DNA from: Prevotellaceae bacterium UBA2744
GTDB taxonomy: Bacteria > Bacteroidota > Bacteroidia > Bacteroidales > Bacteroidaceae
NCBI GenBank assembly: GCA_002353575.1
Contig: DEJQ01000027.1
Coordinates: 2,013 to 7,634 of the forward strand
Direction of reading: 5' to 3'
DNA length: 5,622 nt
Positions 1 to 5,536 of this stretch are shown piece by piece. The notes below the pieces were generated by a model, which saw only the letters and a list, made by a program, of their open reading frames with translations, searched no databases and was not told the origin of the DNA. Numbering within the stretch: the first letter of the stretch is position 1; each line of letters begins with the position of its first letter. The position numbers and the translations under genes were made by a program.

Positions 1-1692
1 CTTGAACCGCTTTATGAGGTGTGCATCTCCCGTATGCAGGAGTTCCACGAGAAGAACCAGCACCTTTTCACCCGTCAGTTGCAGGAGATACAAAACAAAT
101 ACCGCTCCAATATCCAGTACTTCATCTACAAGAGCATCATCCTGCGCAACCTCTATGGCGTTGACATCATGGTCGAGGCTACTGAGATTGCCAAACTCCG
201 CTTGTTCCTGAAGATGGTGGCAGTAGTGGATGTCGATAAGCGCGACCCCAACTTAGGTCTCGACCCGCTGCCCGACATCGACTTCAACATCCGCTGTGGC
301 AATACCCTCGTGGGCTATGCCACGAAAAAGGAGATGGATGATGGTGTCGCCTATTCCGATTTCTTCACGGCTGAGGAGTTCCGCAACAAGGTGACGGAGG
401 AGATGGAGAAGGTGTCACTGACCTACGATGTGTTCAAGACCGTCCAACTGACGCAGGCAGAGGATATGGCAGCCTTCAAACGCGCCAAGCACGACCTGAA
501 AATGCGCCTTGCTACCCTCAATGACCTGCTGAACCGTCAGATGTATGGTTCCGTATCTTCCACTATCAATTACGATGCCTGGCTCACTTCCCACCAGCCC
601 TTCCATTGGCTTGCTGAGTTCTATGAGATAATTTATGGAAATGGGGGCTTCGATGTTATAATCGGTAATCCACCGTATGTAGGTTATACAAGAAAGAATA
701 AAGAAACCAAAATCGCTATTATAGATATATATCAAGTAATGGGGTATTCGACTTTACCCACGTCAAATCTTTATGCCTTCACGATAGAGCGTAGTAGTAA
801 CTTGATGCATAATAAAAGCAAGACAGGAATGATTATACCCATTTCTGCTTTCGCTAATGACAGCATGAAAGAACTTCAAAGCCTATTTAAGTCATCATTT
901 GCAGATCTATATATATCAAACTTCCATCAGCGCCCCGCCCAATTATTTGTTGGCGTGCTTCAACGACTTTCTATATTTATAGCTCAAAAGGACATTCCAA
1001 ACAACATATTTACAACAGGTATCTATAGGTGGTATGAAGATAATAGAAAATTGCTTTTTCAGAATCTATCTTACGTAAAGACTGACCAGTCACATCAGAA
1101 CCACATGATTAAATTGGGAACACCTTTAGAAACAAATATTTTTTCAAAGTATGTAACCAATAGAACTGTTTCTACGTATATTGGTGGAAATAATATTCAA
1201 AATGCAATGTTTTATAGAACAGCTGGTGGCGGTTATTGGGTTACGTTCTTAAATAAAGAGTTTGATTGCGTTTCCGTTAGCAATAAACATACTTCATTTT
1301 TGTCTGATTACATCGCAAAATACTTTACCGCAGCATTAAACAGCAACTTATTTTGGTGGTATTATTCTATTAATTACGATTTGTTCAACTTCAAAGATTA
1401 TATGATATTTGGATTCCAAATAACATATGATAACGAAATTGTTGGTAAGATTGTAAAAGCAAGTGACAAAATGGAGAATAACTTGCGTAAAAATGCATTG
1501 TACTATGTAATTAACAGCAAAACGAATGGAGCCACAGATACGGTGACATATAAGAAGCAATTGTCAAAAGAAGTCATGGATGAAATAGATCAGATTCTTG
1601 CTCAGCACTATGGCTTCACAGAAGAAGAACTCGACTTCATTATCAACTACGACATCAAATATCGTATGGGTGATGAATTAAACGAAGAATAA
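1..1692 (+). CDS. Eco57I-type N6-adenine DNA methyltransferase, C-terminal part (5' end outside the window)
   Basis: The reading frame is open from base 1 and ends at TAA 1690-1692, so the visible 563 residues are the C-terminal portion of a larger protein; the GTG at 19 is internal. Two family signatures are visible: NLYGVDI (148-168), the acidic segment after the SAM-binding region, and NPPY (667-678) preceded by FDVIIG, the catalytic motif IV of N6-adenine methylases. DFNIRCGNTLVGYA between them is typical of Eco57I-class enzymes. The SAM-binding motif I lies upstream, out of view. The part after NPPY is probably the target-recognition domain, and the tail (HYGFTEEELDFIINYDIKYR) is a conserved ending in this class. 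The enzyme should methylate adenine in a specific DNA site. Whether a nuclease domain is fused (type IIG), or the protein belongs to another system such as BREX, cannot be judged without the N-terminus. GC falls sharply near 620-670. Confidence 0.88.
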   Translation, partial: LEPLYEVCISRMQEFHEKNQHLFTRQLQEIQNKYRSNIQYFIYKSIILRNLYGVDIMVEATEIAKLRLFLKMVAVVDVDKRDPNLGLDPLPDIDFNIRCGNTLVGYATKKEMDDGVAYSDFFTAEEFRNKVTEEMEKVSLTYDVFKTVQLTQAEDMAAFKRAKHDLKMRLATLNDLLNRQMYGSVSSTINYDAWLTSHQPFHWLAEFYEIIYGNGGFDVIIGNPPYVGYTRKNKETKIAIIDIYQVMGYSTLPTSNLYAFTIERSSNLMHNKSKTGMIIPISAFANDSMKELQSLFKSSFADLYISNFHQRPAQLFVGVLQRLSIFIAQKDIPNNIFTTGIYRWYEDNRKLLFQNLSYVKTDQSHQNHMIKLGTPLETNIFSKYVTNRTVSTYIGGNNIQNAMFYRTAGGGYWVTFLNKEFDCVSVSNKHTSFLSDYIAKYFTAALNSNLFWWYYSINYDLFNFKDYMIFGFQITYDNEIVGKIVKASDKMENNLRKNALYYVINSKTNGATDTVTYKKQLSKEVMDEIDQILAQHYGFTEEELDFIINYDIKYRMGDELNEE

Positions 1693-1694
1693 CT

Positions 1695-2321
1695 ATGGAC
1701 AGGATTTTGTTTTATAAATGTTGTATTGATGCATTATCAAAACTAATGCGGGAGCATAATCTTACATTAGAAGGCTGCACTGAAATATCTCCAGAATATG
1801 CAAGGGCAATTTATTCTGAGATGGCAAGTCGTCAAGCTGGTATTGATGATGCGAATTATGGGAGTTTGCGTGTAAACATGAAAGTTGCAAAAAAATTGTA
1901 TGACAGTAAGTACTATGAGCTATTAATAAATGATTTGGAAAAGGAGAAACGTGAAAACGAACTACGTGAACGTGAATTATTAATTAACGAAGAAGCCCTA
2001 AAAGCCACAGAACGCTCTGCTAAAGCAGCGGAGGACTCTGCTAAATATGCAAAAGATGCCAATTTATTTGCCGACAAATCAAATGCAATAGCGAAGAAAT
2101 CAAATACAATAGCAATAATTGCTATTATCGTCTCGCTAATTTCAGCTATTGCATCTGTCGCATCAGTCATTATCATAAGTAGCTCCACAAAAGATATTGA
2201 AAAAGATTTTTCACATGATGTGAATTATCAAAAAACAATAATCGATAATACAAAGCAAGATAGTTTAGTTGGCCAAATTAATACTGACACCATAAATCGC
2301 GAATTGATACGCAAGAAATAA
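1695..2321 (+). CDS. Unrecognised coiled-coil protein with one membrane segment
   Basis: This 208-residue protein matches no family I recognise. Its ATG is two bases after the methylase stop, so the two genes are probably co-transcribed. Residues 1-70 look globular. Residues about 72-135 are highly charged and heptad-like (a run of K, E and R, then alanine-rich repeats such as ATERSAKAAEDSAKYAKDA), which suggests a coiled coil. Residues about 138-162 are a continuous hydrophobic stretch of I, A, V and S that should cross the membrane. A short polar tail of about 45 residues follows. No signal peptide is visible, so it is probably a membrane-anchored protein with a cytoplasmic coiled coil. It might be an accessory to the methylase, or the first member of the module downstream; nothing in the sequence decides this. 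The gene is as AT-rich as the 3' part of the methylase. Confidence 0.75.
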   Translation: MDRILFYKCCIDALSKLMREHNLTLEGCTEISPEYARAIYSEMASRQAGIDDANYGSLRVNMKVAKKLYDSKYYELLINDLEKEKRENELRERELLINEEALKATERSAKAAEDSAKYAKDANLFADKSNAIAKKSNTIAIIAIIVSLISAIASVASVIIISSSTKDIEKDFSHDVNYQKTIIDNTKQDSLVGQINTDTINRELIRKK

Positions 2322-2333
2322 CTTGCTGCTTAA

Positions 2334-2363
2334 TTTGAAAGAATTAAAGGGTAAGTATATTAC
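2334..2363 (+). promoter_or_regulatory. Possible weak Bacteroidetes-type promoter in the 110-bp gap
   Basis: The only sizeable gap in the AT-rich gene group is 2322-2431. It contains TTTG at 2334-2337, then 18 bases, then TATATTAC at 2356-2363, which matches the -7 consensus TAnnTTTG at four of its six fixed positions. A second near match, TAAAATTG at 2411-2418, has no -33 element at the right distance. Either could drive the two-gene unit at 2432-3750. In a region this rich in A and T such matches are expected by chance, so the call is weak. I see no GC-rich hairpin terminator in the gap. Confidence 0.2.
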
Positions 2364-2431
2364 ACTTAATGGCTAAGTTAATAAGAGATGATATAGCATA
2401 AAAGTAAACGTAAAATTGTATATTAAGAAGA

Positions 2432-3292
2432 ATGGCTAGTTTTATTTTATACACTTATCAATGTGATCCCATCACAAAACTAGAGAGTAAATTGTTTGAG
2501 AATTTGCCCTCTATGCAAGAACGTATGGATAGGAAATTGGAGTATATCCATTCTATTATCACAAATCCGAATTTCAAATTTAAGAGTAAGAAAGATGGCG
2601 AATTCAACATTAGGATTTATTATGAAGAAGGCGGAATCATTGTTTTGAAAATTGCAAACAACAAACAATTGAGTCTTGAAGAAGATTTCAGGAAGCAGAA
2701 ACACCATTATTCGCCAAGCTGTTATGTTATTATCGACAACAGAACTAACATTCAGCGCATAGCTATAGAAGAAGATATAACGGCTTTTTCAAGTACGGAT
2801 GTTGTTAGGAACATTATTGAATATTCTTTGAGGCGTTGCTTGCGAGAATATGGATTGAATATTGAGATAAAGAAAGAGTATGAGAAAAAGGAATTCTGGG
2901 ATTTGATTGGTAGTCAAACAAAAGGGGTCTCTATGGTGAGATTTAGTTTCTCATATCCAAATCTGCCGAGGGTACATCAAAGTATTAATGAACTTATCAA
3001 TTCAGAAAGTAAGGTTGTTCATAGCAAGCAAACAACATTAGAATACAAGTCTGATAATTCAGAACAATTGACTTTAGAGGAGAATAATCCTCAACTTTCA
3101 GGTTTGGTAGATGCTTCTGCTAGTAGTGGGCATCCTATAACGATTAAGGCAAAAGGTATTCGAAAGTTTATTCAAACAGGAAAAACAACCAAAAGGATAT
3201 ACATCGAAGATCTTGAAGCGAATATACAGGAAGGGGACTTGTTCCAAAAAACGACAGAGAAAATTATTGAATGTCTTAATTCTGTAAAATAA
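2432..3292 (+). CDS. Unrecognised soluble protein, coupled to the membrane protein downstream
   Basis: A 286-residue protein that I cannot assign to a named family. It has no signal peptide and no membrane segment, so it is probably cytoplasmic. It starts with a hydrophobic strand (MASFILYTYQ). A likely alpha/beta core follows, with strands near residues 58-76, 96-112 and 142-148, and helices near 28-43 and 122-140. A second strand region is at 166-176 (VSMVRFSFSY). Residues about 186-235 are polar and probably flexible. A basic segment lies at about 236-258 (ITIKAKGIRKFIQTGKTTKR) and could contact nucleic acid or a partner. I see no clear nuclease, ATPase or helix-turn-helix motif. Its stop codon overlaps the next ATG by one base (TAATG), a typical arrangement for translational coupling, so the two products probably act together. 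The ATG at 2432 is preceded by a purine-rich AAGAAGA. Confidence 0.8.
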   Translation: MASFILYTYQCDPITKLESKLFENLPSMQERMDRKLEYIHSIITNPNFKFKSKKDGEFNIRIYYEEGGIIVLKIANNKQLSLEEDFRKQKHHYSPSCYVIIDNRTNIQRIAIEEDITAFSSTDVVRNIIEYSLRRCLREYGLNIEIKKEYEKKEFWDLIGSQTKGVSMVRFSFSYPNLPRVHQSINELINSESKVVHSKQTTLEYKSDNSEQLTLEENNPQLSGLVDASASSGHPITIKAKGIRKFIQTGKTTKRIYIEDLEANIQEGDLFQKTTEKIIECLNSVK

Positions 3293-3750
3293 TGGAGTGG
3301 ATTAACAATCTTTTTCGATATTTAGGATATGCCGCATTGTCATTAGGCTTGGGGTGGTTTTCTAACCTCAGCGGAAATGACGATGACTTCATTTTGAAGA
3401 TAAGTAGTAATTTGATTCCAATATTAATAACGATTCTTGCTTTTTATGTTACTATACTAGGATTAATTCTTAAAGAATTGGCTTCTTATAAAGAAAAGAC
3501 TGGGAAGGAAATAAAAACAGTATTGAAGAGCATGAGACGCGATATTAGTATAGAGATTTCCCTTATATGTATCGCTTTTGTGTGTTATGTGGTAAGAGGG
3601 GCTATTGGCTCTTTTGTTTCAGATGAGTGGAGCAAGTATATAACTATTGGTTCCAATGCAGTAACCGTTTTTTCCTTCGTCTATTTTCTATTACTGATTT
3701 ATGATTCTGTGATGGGGTTGTGGGATATGATTGAAGCAAATGATAAATAA
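3292..3750 (+). CDS. Small multi-pass membrane protein, partner of the preceding gene
   Basis: A 152-residue protein with three clear hydrophobic segments, at residues about 39-61, 86-106 and 118-141, plus a weaker one at about 8-25, giving three or four membrane passes. A basic, lysine-rich loop lies at about 61-83 (KELASYKEKTGKEIK and on to RR), which by the positive-inside rule should face the cytoplasm. There is no signal peptide cleavage site or enzyme motif. The start overlaps the stop of the soluble gene upstream, implying coupled synthesis and a shared function. The size and topology recall small membrane effectors of phage-defence pairs such as KwaA of Kiwa, but I see no sequence identity that would justify that name. 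The gene ends nine bases before the DUF4062 stub. Confidence 0.78.
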   Translation: MEWINNLFRYLGYAALSLGLGWFSNLSGNDDDFILKISSNLIPILITILAFYVTILGLILKELASYKEKTGKEIKTVLKSMRRDISIEISLICIAFVCYVVRGAIGSFVSDEWSKYITIGSNAVTVFSFVYFLLLIYDSVMGLWDMIEANDK

Positions 3751-3759
3751 TTAAGGACT

Positions 3760-3894
3760 ATGGCAGGAGCAACTATATTTATAAGTTCTACATGCTATGA
3801 CTTGTCGCAAGTCAGGCAAGATTTGCGTGACTTCATATCTGGCTTAGGGTATAACCCGATGATGTCAGAGCAAAAGTCCGAAATAATTGATTAA
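3760..3894 (+). pseudogene. 5' stub of a DUF4062 gene
   Basis: The 44-codon frame encodes MAGATIFISSTCYDLSQVRQ and continues DLRDFISGLGYNPMMSE. This is the start of a DUF4062 domain, a TIR-like fold usually found at the N-terminus of much longer proteins, often with NTPase or repeat domains behind it. The similarity I can recognise ends at about MMSE (3877-3888 region), and after seven further residues (QKSEIID) the frame stops at TAA 3892-3894. The rest of the domain and of the protein is missing, so this is most likely a remnant left by a deletion or replacement, not a working gene. The start context (AAGGACTATGG) looks intact and sits nine bases after the membrane-protein gene. A functional micropeptide cannot be excluded but there is no sign of one. 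Confidence 0.7.
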
Positions 3895-3899
3895 CTTTG
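3892..3899 (+). promoter_or_regulatory. Bacteroidetes-type -7 box (TAACTTTG) ahead of the nuclease gene
   Basis: TAACTTTG matches the Bacteroidetes sigma-70 -7 consensus TAnnTTTG exactly and is followed by CA, as is common. No TTTG -33 element lies at the expected 19-21 base distance upstream, so it is half a promoter by eye. The TA of the box is part of the stop codon of the DUF4062 stub. Transcription would begin near 3905, only a few bases before the ATG at 3910. If the box is real, the in-frame ATG at 3949 becomes the more likely start for the nuclease. Confidence 0.45.
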
Positions 3900-3909
3900 C
3901 AGGCGAAAT

Positions 3910-5037
3910 ATGAAAAAAGTAGAACAGACAGAAGGGGCAACAAGCCTCATGAAATATAAGGAAGAGTTTGAAACTGTTTGCAGCATCATTGCAACTCATC
4001 GGAAGAGGGTTATACGTGTTGTTAACAACGAGTCAATGTCAATGGTGTGGGAAGTTGGAGGATATGTCTCGCACAAACTAAAGACATCTGTATGGGGTGA
4101 TGGAGTCGTCAGACAATTATCTGATTATATACGGACAAAATATCCGGCAGCAAGAGGCTGGAGTTATCGTACACTATATAAAATGGTTCAATTGTACGAT
4201 ACCTACACCACCGCATCTTTCTCTGCATTGATAGAAAAAACGGATATGACGAAGTATGGTGATATCGTGCCATTTGAAACGGCACAAATTGATGGAAAAC
4301 TAATTGTGCCATTCGAAATGGCACAAATTCCGAACGTGCTATTTGCGACAGGCTGGACGAATCACCAGATAATTTTGAACAGATGCAAATCTGACACGGA
4401 ACGCCTATTCTATATGCTTTATGCAGGGAAGGAACATCTGGAGAACAAAGAACTTCTGCGAACAATAAAAACCGACACAATTAATTCGTTGCTTGGCGGA
4501 AAGGATGCGCAATCGGAGGTGATGACTAAGACTTATCCGACCTCACCGCTTCTTTTCAAGGACAAATTGTATCTTGAAATGCTGGGACTTCCTTTGGAGT
4601 ACAAGGAATCGAAACTAAGGAAAGAGATTATTGCTCACATGAAGGATTTTATCTTGGAGTTGGGCAAGGACTTTTTGTTTATAGACGATGAGCACCGAGT
4701 GACGGTTGGCAGCAAAACGTTTAAGGTGGATTTGCTGTTTTATCACAGGTTGCTGCAATGTATGATTGCCATTGAACTGAAGACTACCGAATTTCATCCA
4801 AAGGATTTAGGGCAATTAGAATTCTATTTAGAGGCCTTAGACCAAGAAGAGCGCCGTTCTAATGAAAATCCAAGTATTGGCATCATTCTCTGCAAAGAGG
4901 CAGACATGGAAGTTGTACGCTATGCTTTGAATCGCAGTATGTCGCCTACGATGGTGGCTCTATATAAAGAGCAGTTACAGGTTGGTAGTGTTATTCAGCG
5001 TAGCCTTGTTGAGTTTTGTAAGTTCCTAAAGAAATAA
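3910..5037 (+). CDS. DUF1016/YhcG-type PD-(D/E)XK nuclease domain protein
   Basis: A 375-residue protein of about the usual family length. Residues ~15-195 fit the DUF1016 N-terminal domain: a helical start with VWEVGGYVSHKL (46-57), then the RGWSYRTLYKMVQLYD segment (82-97), then TGWTNHQIIL (147-156), equivalent to the family's SWSH motif. Residues ~205-370 form the YhcG-type C-terminal nuclease domain, with the PD-(D/E)XK residues visible as D274 in KVDLLFYHR and E289-x-K291 in AIELKTTEF. All the expected catalytic residues are there, so it is probably active on DNA. Such proteins often accompany restriction-modification loci and mobile regions in Bacteroidales; their exact role is poorly known. 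The start could be ATG 3910 or the in-frame ATG 3949 (MKYKEEFETVC), since the promoter box at 3892 lies very close to 3910. A tandem duplication interrupts residues ~119-140. Stub genes lie on both sides. Confidence 0.87.
   Translation: MKKVEQTEGATSLMKYKEEFETVCSIIATHRKRVIRVVNNESMSMVWEVGGYVSHKLKTSVWGDGVVRQLSDYIRTKYPAARGWSYRTLYKMVQLYDTYTTASFSALIEKTDMTKYGDIVPFETAQIDGKLIVPFEMAQIPNVLFATGWTNHQIILNRCKSDTERLFYMLYAGKEHLENKELLRTIKTDTINSLLGGKDAQSEVMTKTYPTSPLLFKDKLYLEMLGLPLEYKESKLRKEIIAHMKDFILELGKDFLFIDDEHRVTVGSKTFKVDLLFYHRLLQCMIAIELKTTEFHPKDLGQLEFYLEALDQEERRSNENPSIGIILCKEADMEVVRYALNRSMSPTMVALYKEQLQVGSVIQRSLVEFCKFLKK
4265..4329 (+). repeat. 39-bp tandem duplication with an inverted repeat, inside the nuclease gene
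   Basis: Two 26-base copies start at 4265 and 4304, 39 bases (13 codons) apart, and differ at four positions. They encode VPFETAQI and VPFEMAQI. The second copy contains a perfect inverted repeat: TTGTGCCATT at 4304-4313 and its exact complement at 4317-4326, with a three-base loop. The first copy keeps 8 of the 10 pairs. The duplication lies in the linker before the SWSH-like motif, so it changes the linker length without breaking the frame. Confidence 0.8.
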
Positions 5038-5082
5038 CTTCAGATTGGTAAACTAAAACTAAGGTTATTTATAGCGGAAGCC

Positions 5083-5526
5083 ATGAAGGAGATGAAGTAT
5101 GTCAATATGTTCAACCAAGGTATAAGGCGTGTACAGGATATGCTGCTTGAAAATGGCAATAAGGAGGCTGTTTTCGATGTGTCAAAGTTGACAGCATTTG
5201 AAGTGACTGTGCCTTCAACTGTGGATGTCACTCAAGATGATACTCAAGATGATACTCAAGATGATACTCAAGGTGGCACTCAAGGTGTCACCCAAGATGT
5301 CACTCAAGGTGTCACTCAAGGTGTCACCCAAGGGAAAAAACTTGATATGTGGATAGAGGAGCAGATTAGAAATAATCCTCAAATTACAACAGAAGAATTA
5401 GCTAAATCAAGTGGTTTTACATCCAGAACGATAAAGAGGCATATCATTAAACTATCACATATCAGATATGTCGGCAGTGGTTATAGTGGTCACTGGGAAA
5501 TTGTTGAAAACGATGCAGAGACCTAA
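5083..5526 (+). CDS. C-terminal remnant of an AlbA_2-type ATP-binding protein, with TQ repeats and a winged-helix tail
   Basis: The 147-residue frame resembles only the end of AlbA_2/HATPase_c_4 transcriptional-regulator-like ATP-binding proteins, which normally have about 400-550 residues. Residues 1-42 (EMKYVNMFNQGIRRVQDML) match the last part of the ATPase domain, 49-84 are the TQ repeat linker, and 86-140 form a probable winged helix (ITTEELAKSSGFTSRTIKRH, then GSGYSGHWEIVE) that could bind DNA. The AlbA_2 and nucleotide-binding portions are missing. Family-like residues (IAEAM) continue in frame just upstream of the ATG, back to about 5071, which shows that the coding region once extended further 5'. 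The gene is therefore a truncation. It may still make a small DNA-binding protein from ATG 5083, because its frame is intact to TAA 5526. The upstream nuclease gene ends 45 bases earlier in the same frame. Confidence 0.7.
   Translation: MKEMKYVNMFNQGIRRVQDMLLENGNKEAVFDVSKLTAFEVTVPSTVDVTQDDTQDDTQDDTQGGTQGVTQDVTQGVTQGVTQGKKLDMWIEEQIRNNPQITTEELAKSSGFTSRTIKRHIIKLSHIRYVGSGYSGHWEIVENDAET
5227..5334 (+). repeat. Nine tandem 12-bp repeats encoding a TQ-rich linker
   Basis: Nine in-frame 12-base units of the form GNY-ACY-CAA-GRN encode VTQD, DTQD (twice), DTQG, GTQG, VTQD and VTQG (three times). The first half is dominated by ACTCAAGATGAT and the second half by ACTCAAGGTGTC, so local blocks have been copied separately. 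A 12-base unit keeps the frame whatever the copy number, so slippage would only change linker length. From memory, similar TQ-rich linkers occur in other Bacteroidales members of this family. Confidence 0.92.
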
Positions 5527-5536
5527 TTGAGGGACT

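Noticed and set aside
2..211. Frame-2 open reading frame rich in S, T and R at the window start
   Set aside because: It is an out-of-frame reading of the GC-rich part of the methylase gene, with low-complexity product.
415..735. Minus-strand frame of 106 codons opposite the methylase
   Set aside because: It lies wholly antisense to conserved methylase motifs including NPPY, and its product shows no recognisable domain; it is a shadow of the real gene.
2330..2347. Inverted repeat TTAATT / AATTAA after the coiled-coil gene as a terminator
   Set aside because: The stem is six A/T pairs with no T tract after it, which is expected by chance in this AT-rich gap.
2369..2401. Ten-codon ATG-to-TAA frame in the gap before the 286-residue gene
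   Set aside because: Too short to support as a gene or leader peptide; no attenuator-like hairpin accompanies it.
3292..3750. Calling the membrane protein KwaA (Kiwa system)
   Set aside because: Only size and number of membrane segments are similar; the partner gene shows no feature I can tie to KwaB, so the name would be unsupported.
4109..4480. Minus-strand frame of 123 codons opposite the nuclease gene
   Set aside because: It is antisense to the DUF1016 domain, and its repeated protein phrase only mirrors the tandem duplication at 4265-4329.
5227..5334. The tandem array as a CRISPR
   Set aside because: Units are 12 bp, contiguous, without spacers and in frame with a coding sequence, so this is a protein repeat.
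3292..5526. Four successive coding frames (3292, 3760, 3910, 5083) all in the same reading frame, suggesting stop read-through into one long product
   Set aside because: The shared frame can easily arise by chance, the separators are TAA stops with no visible recoding signal, and the pieces belong to unrelated families.
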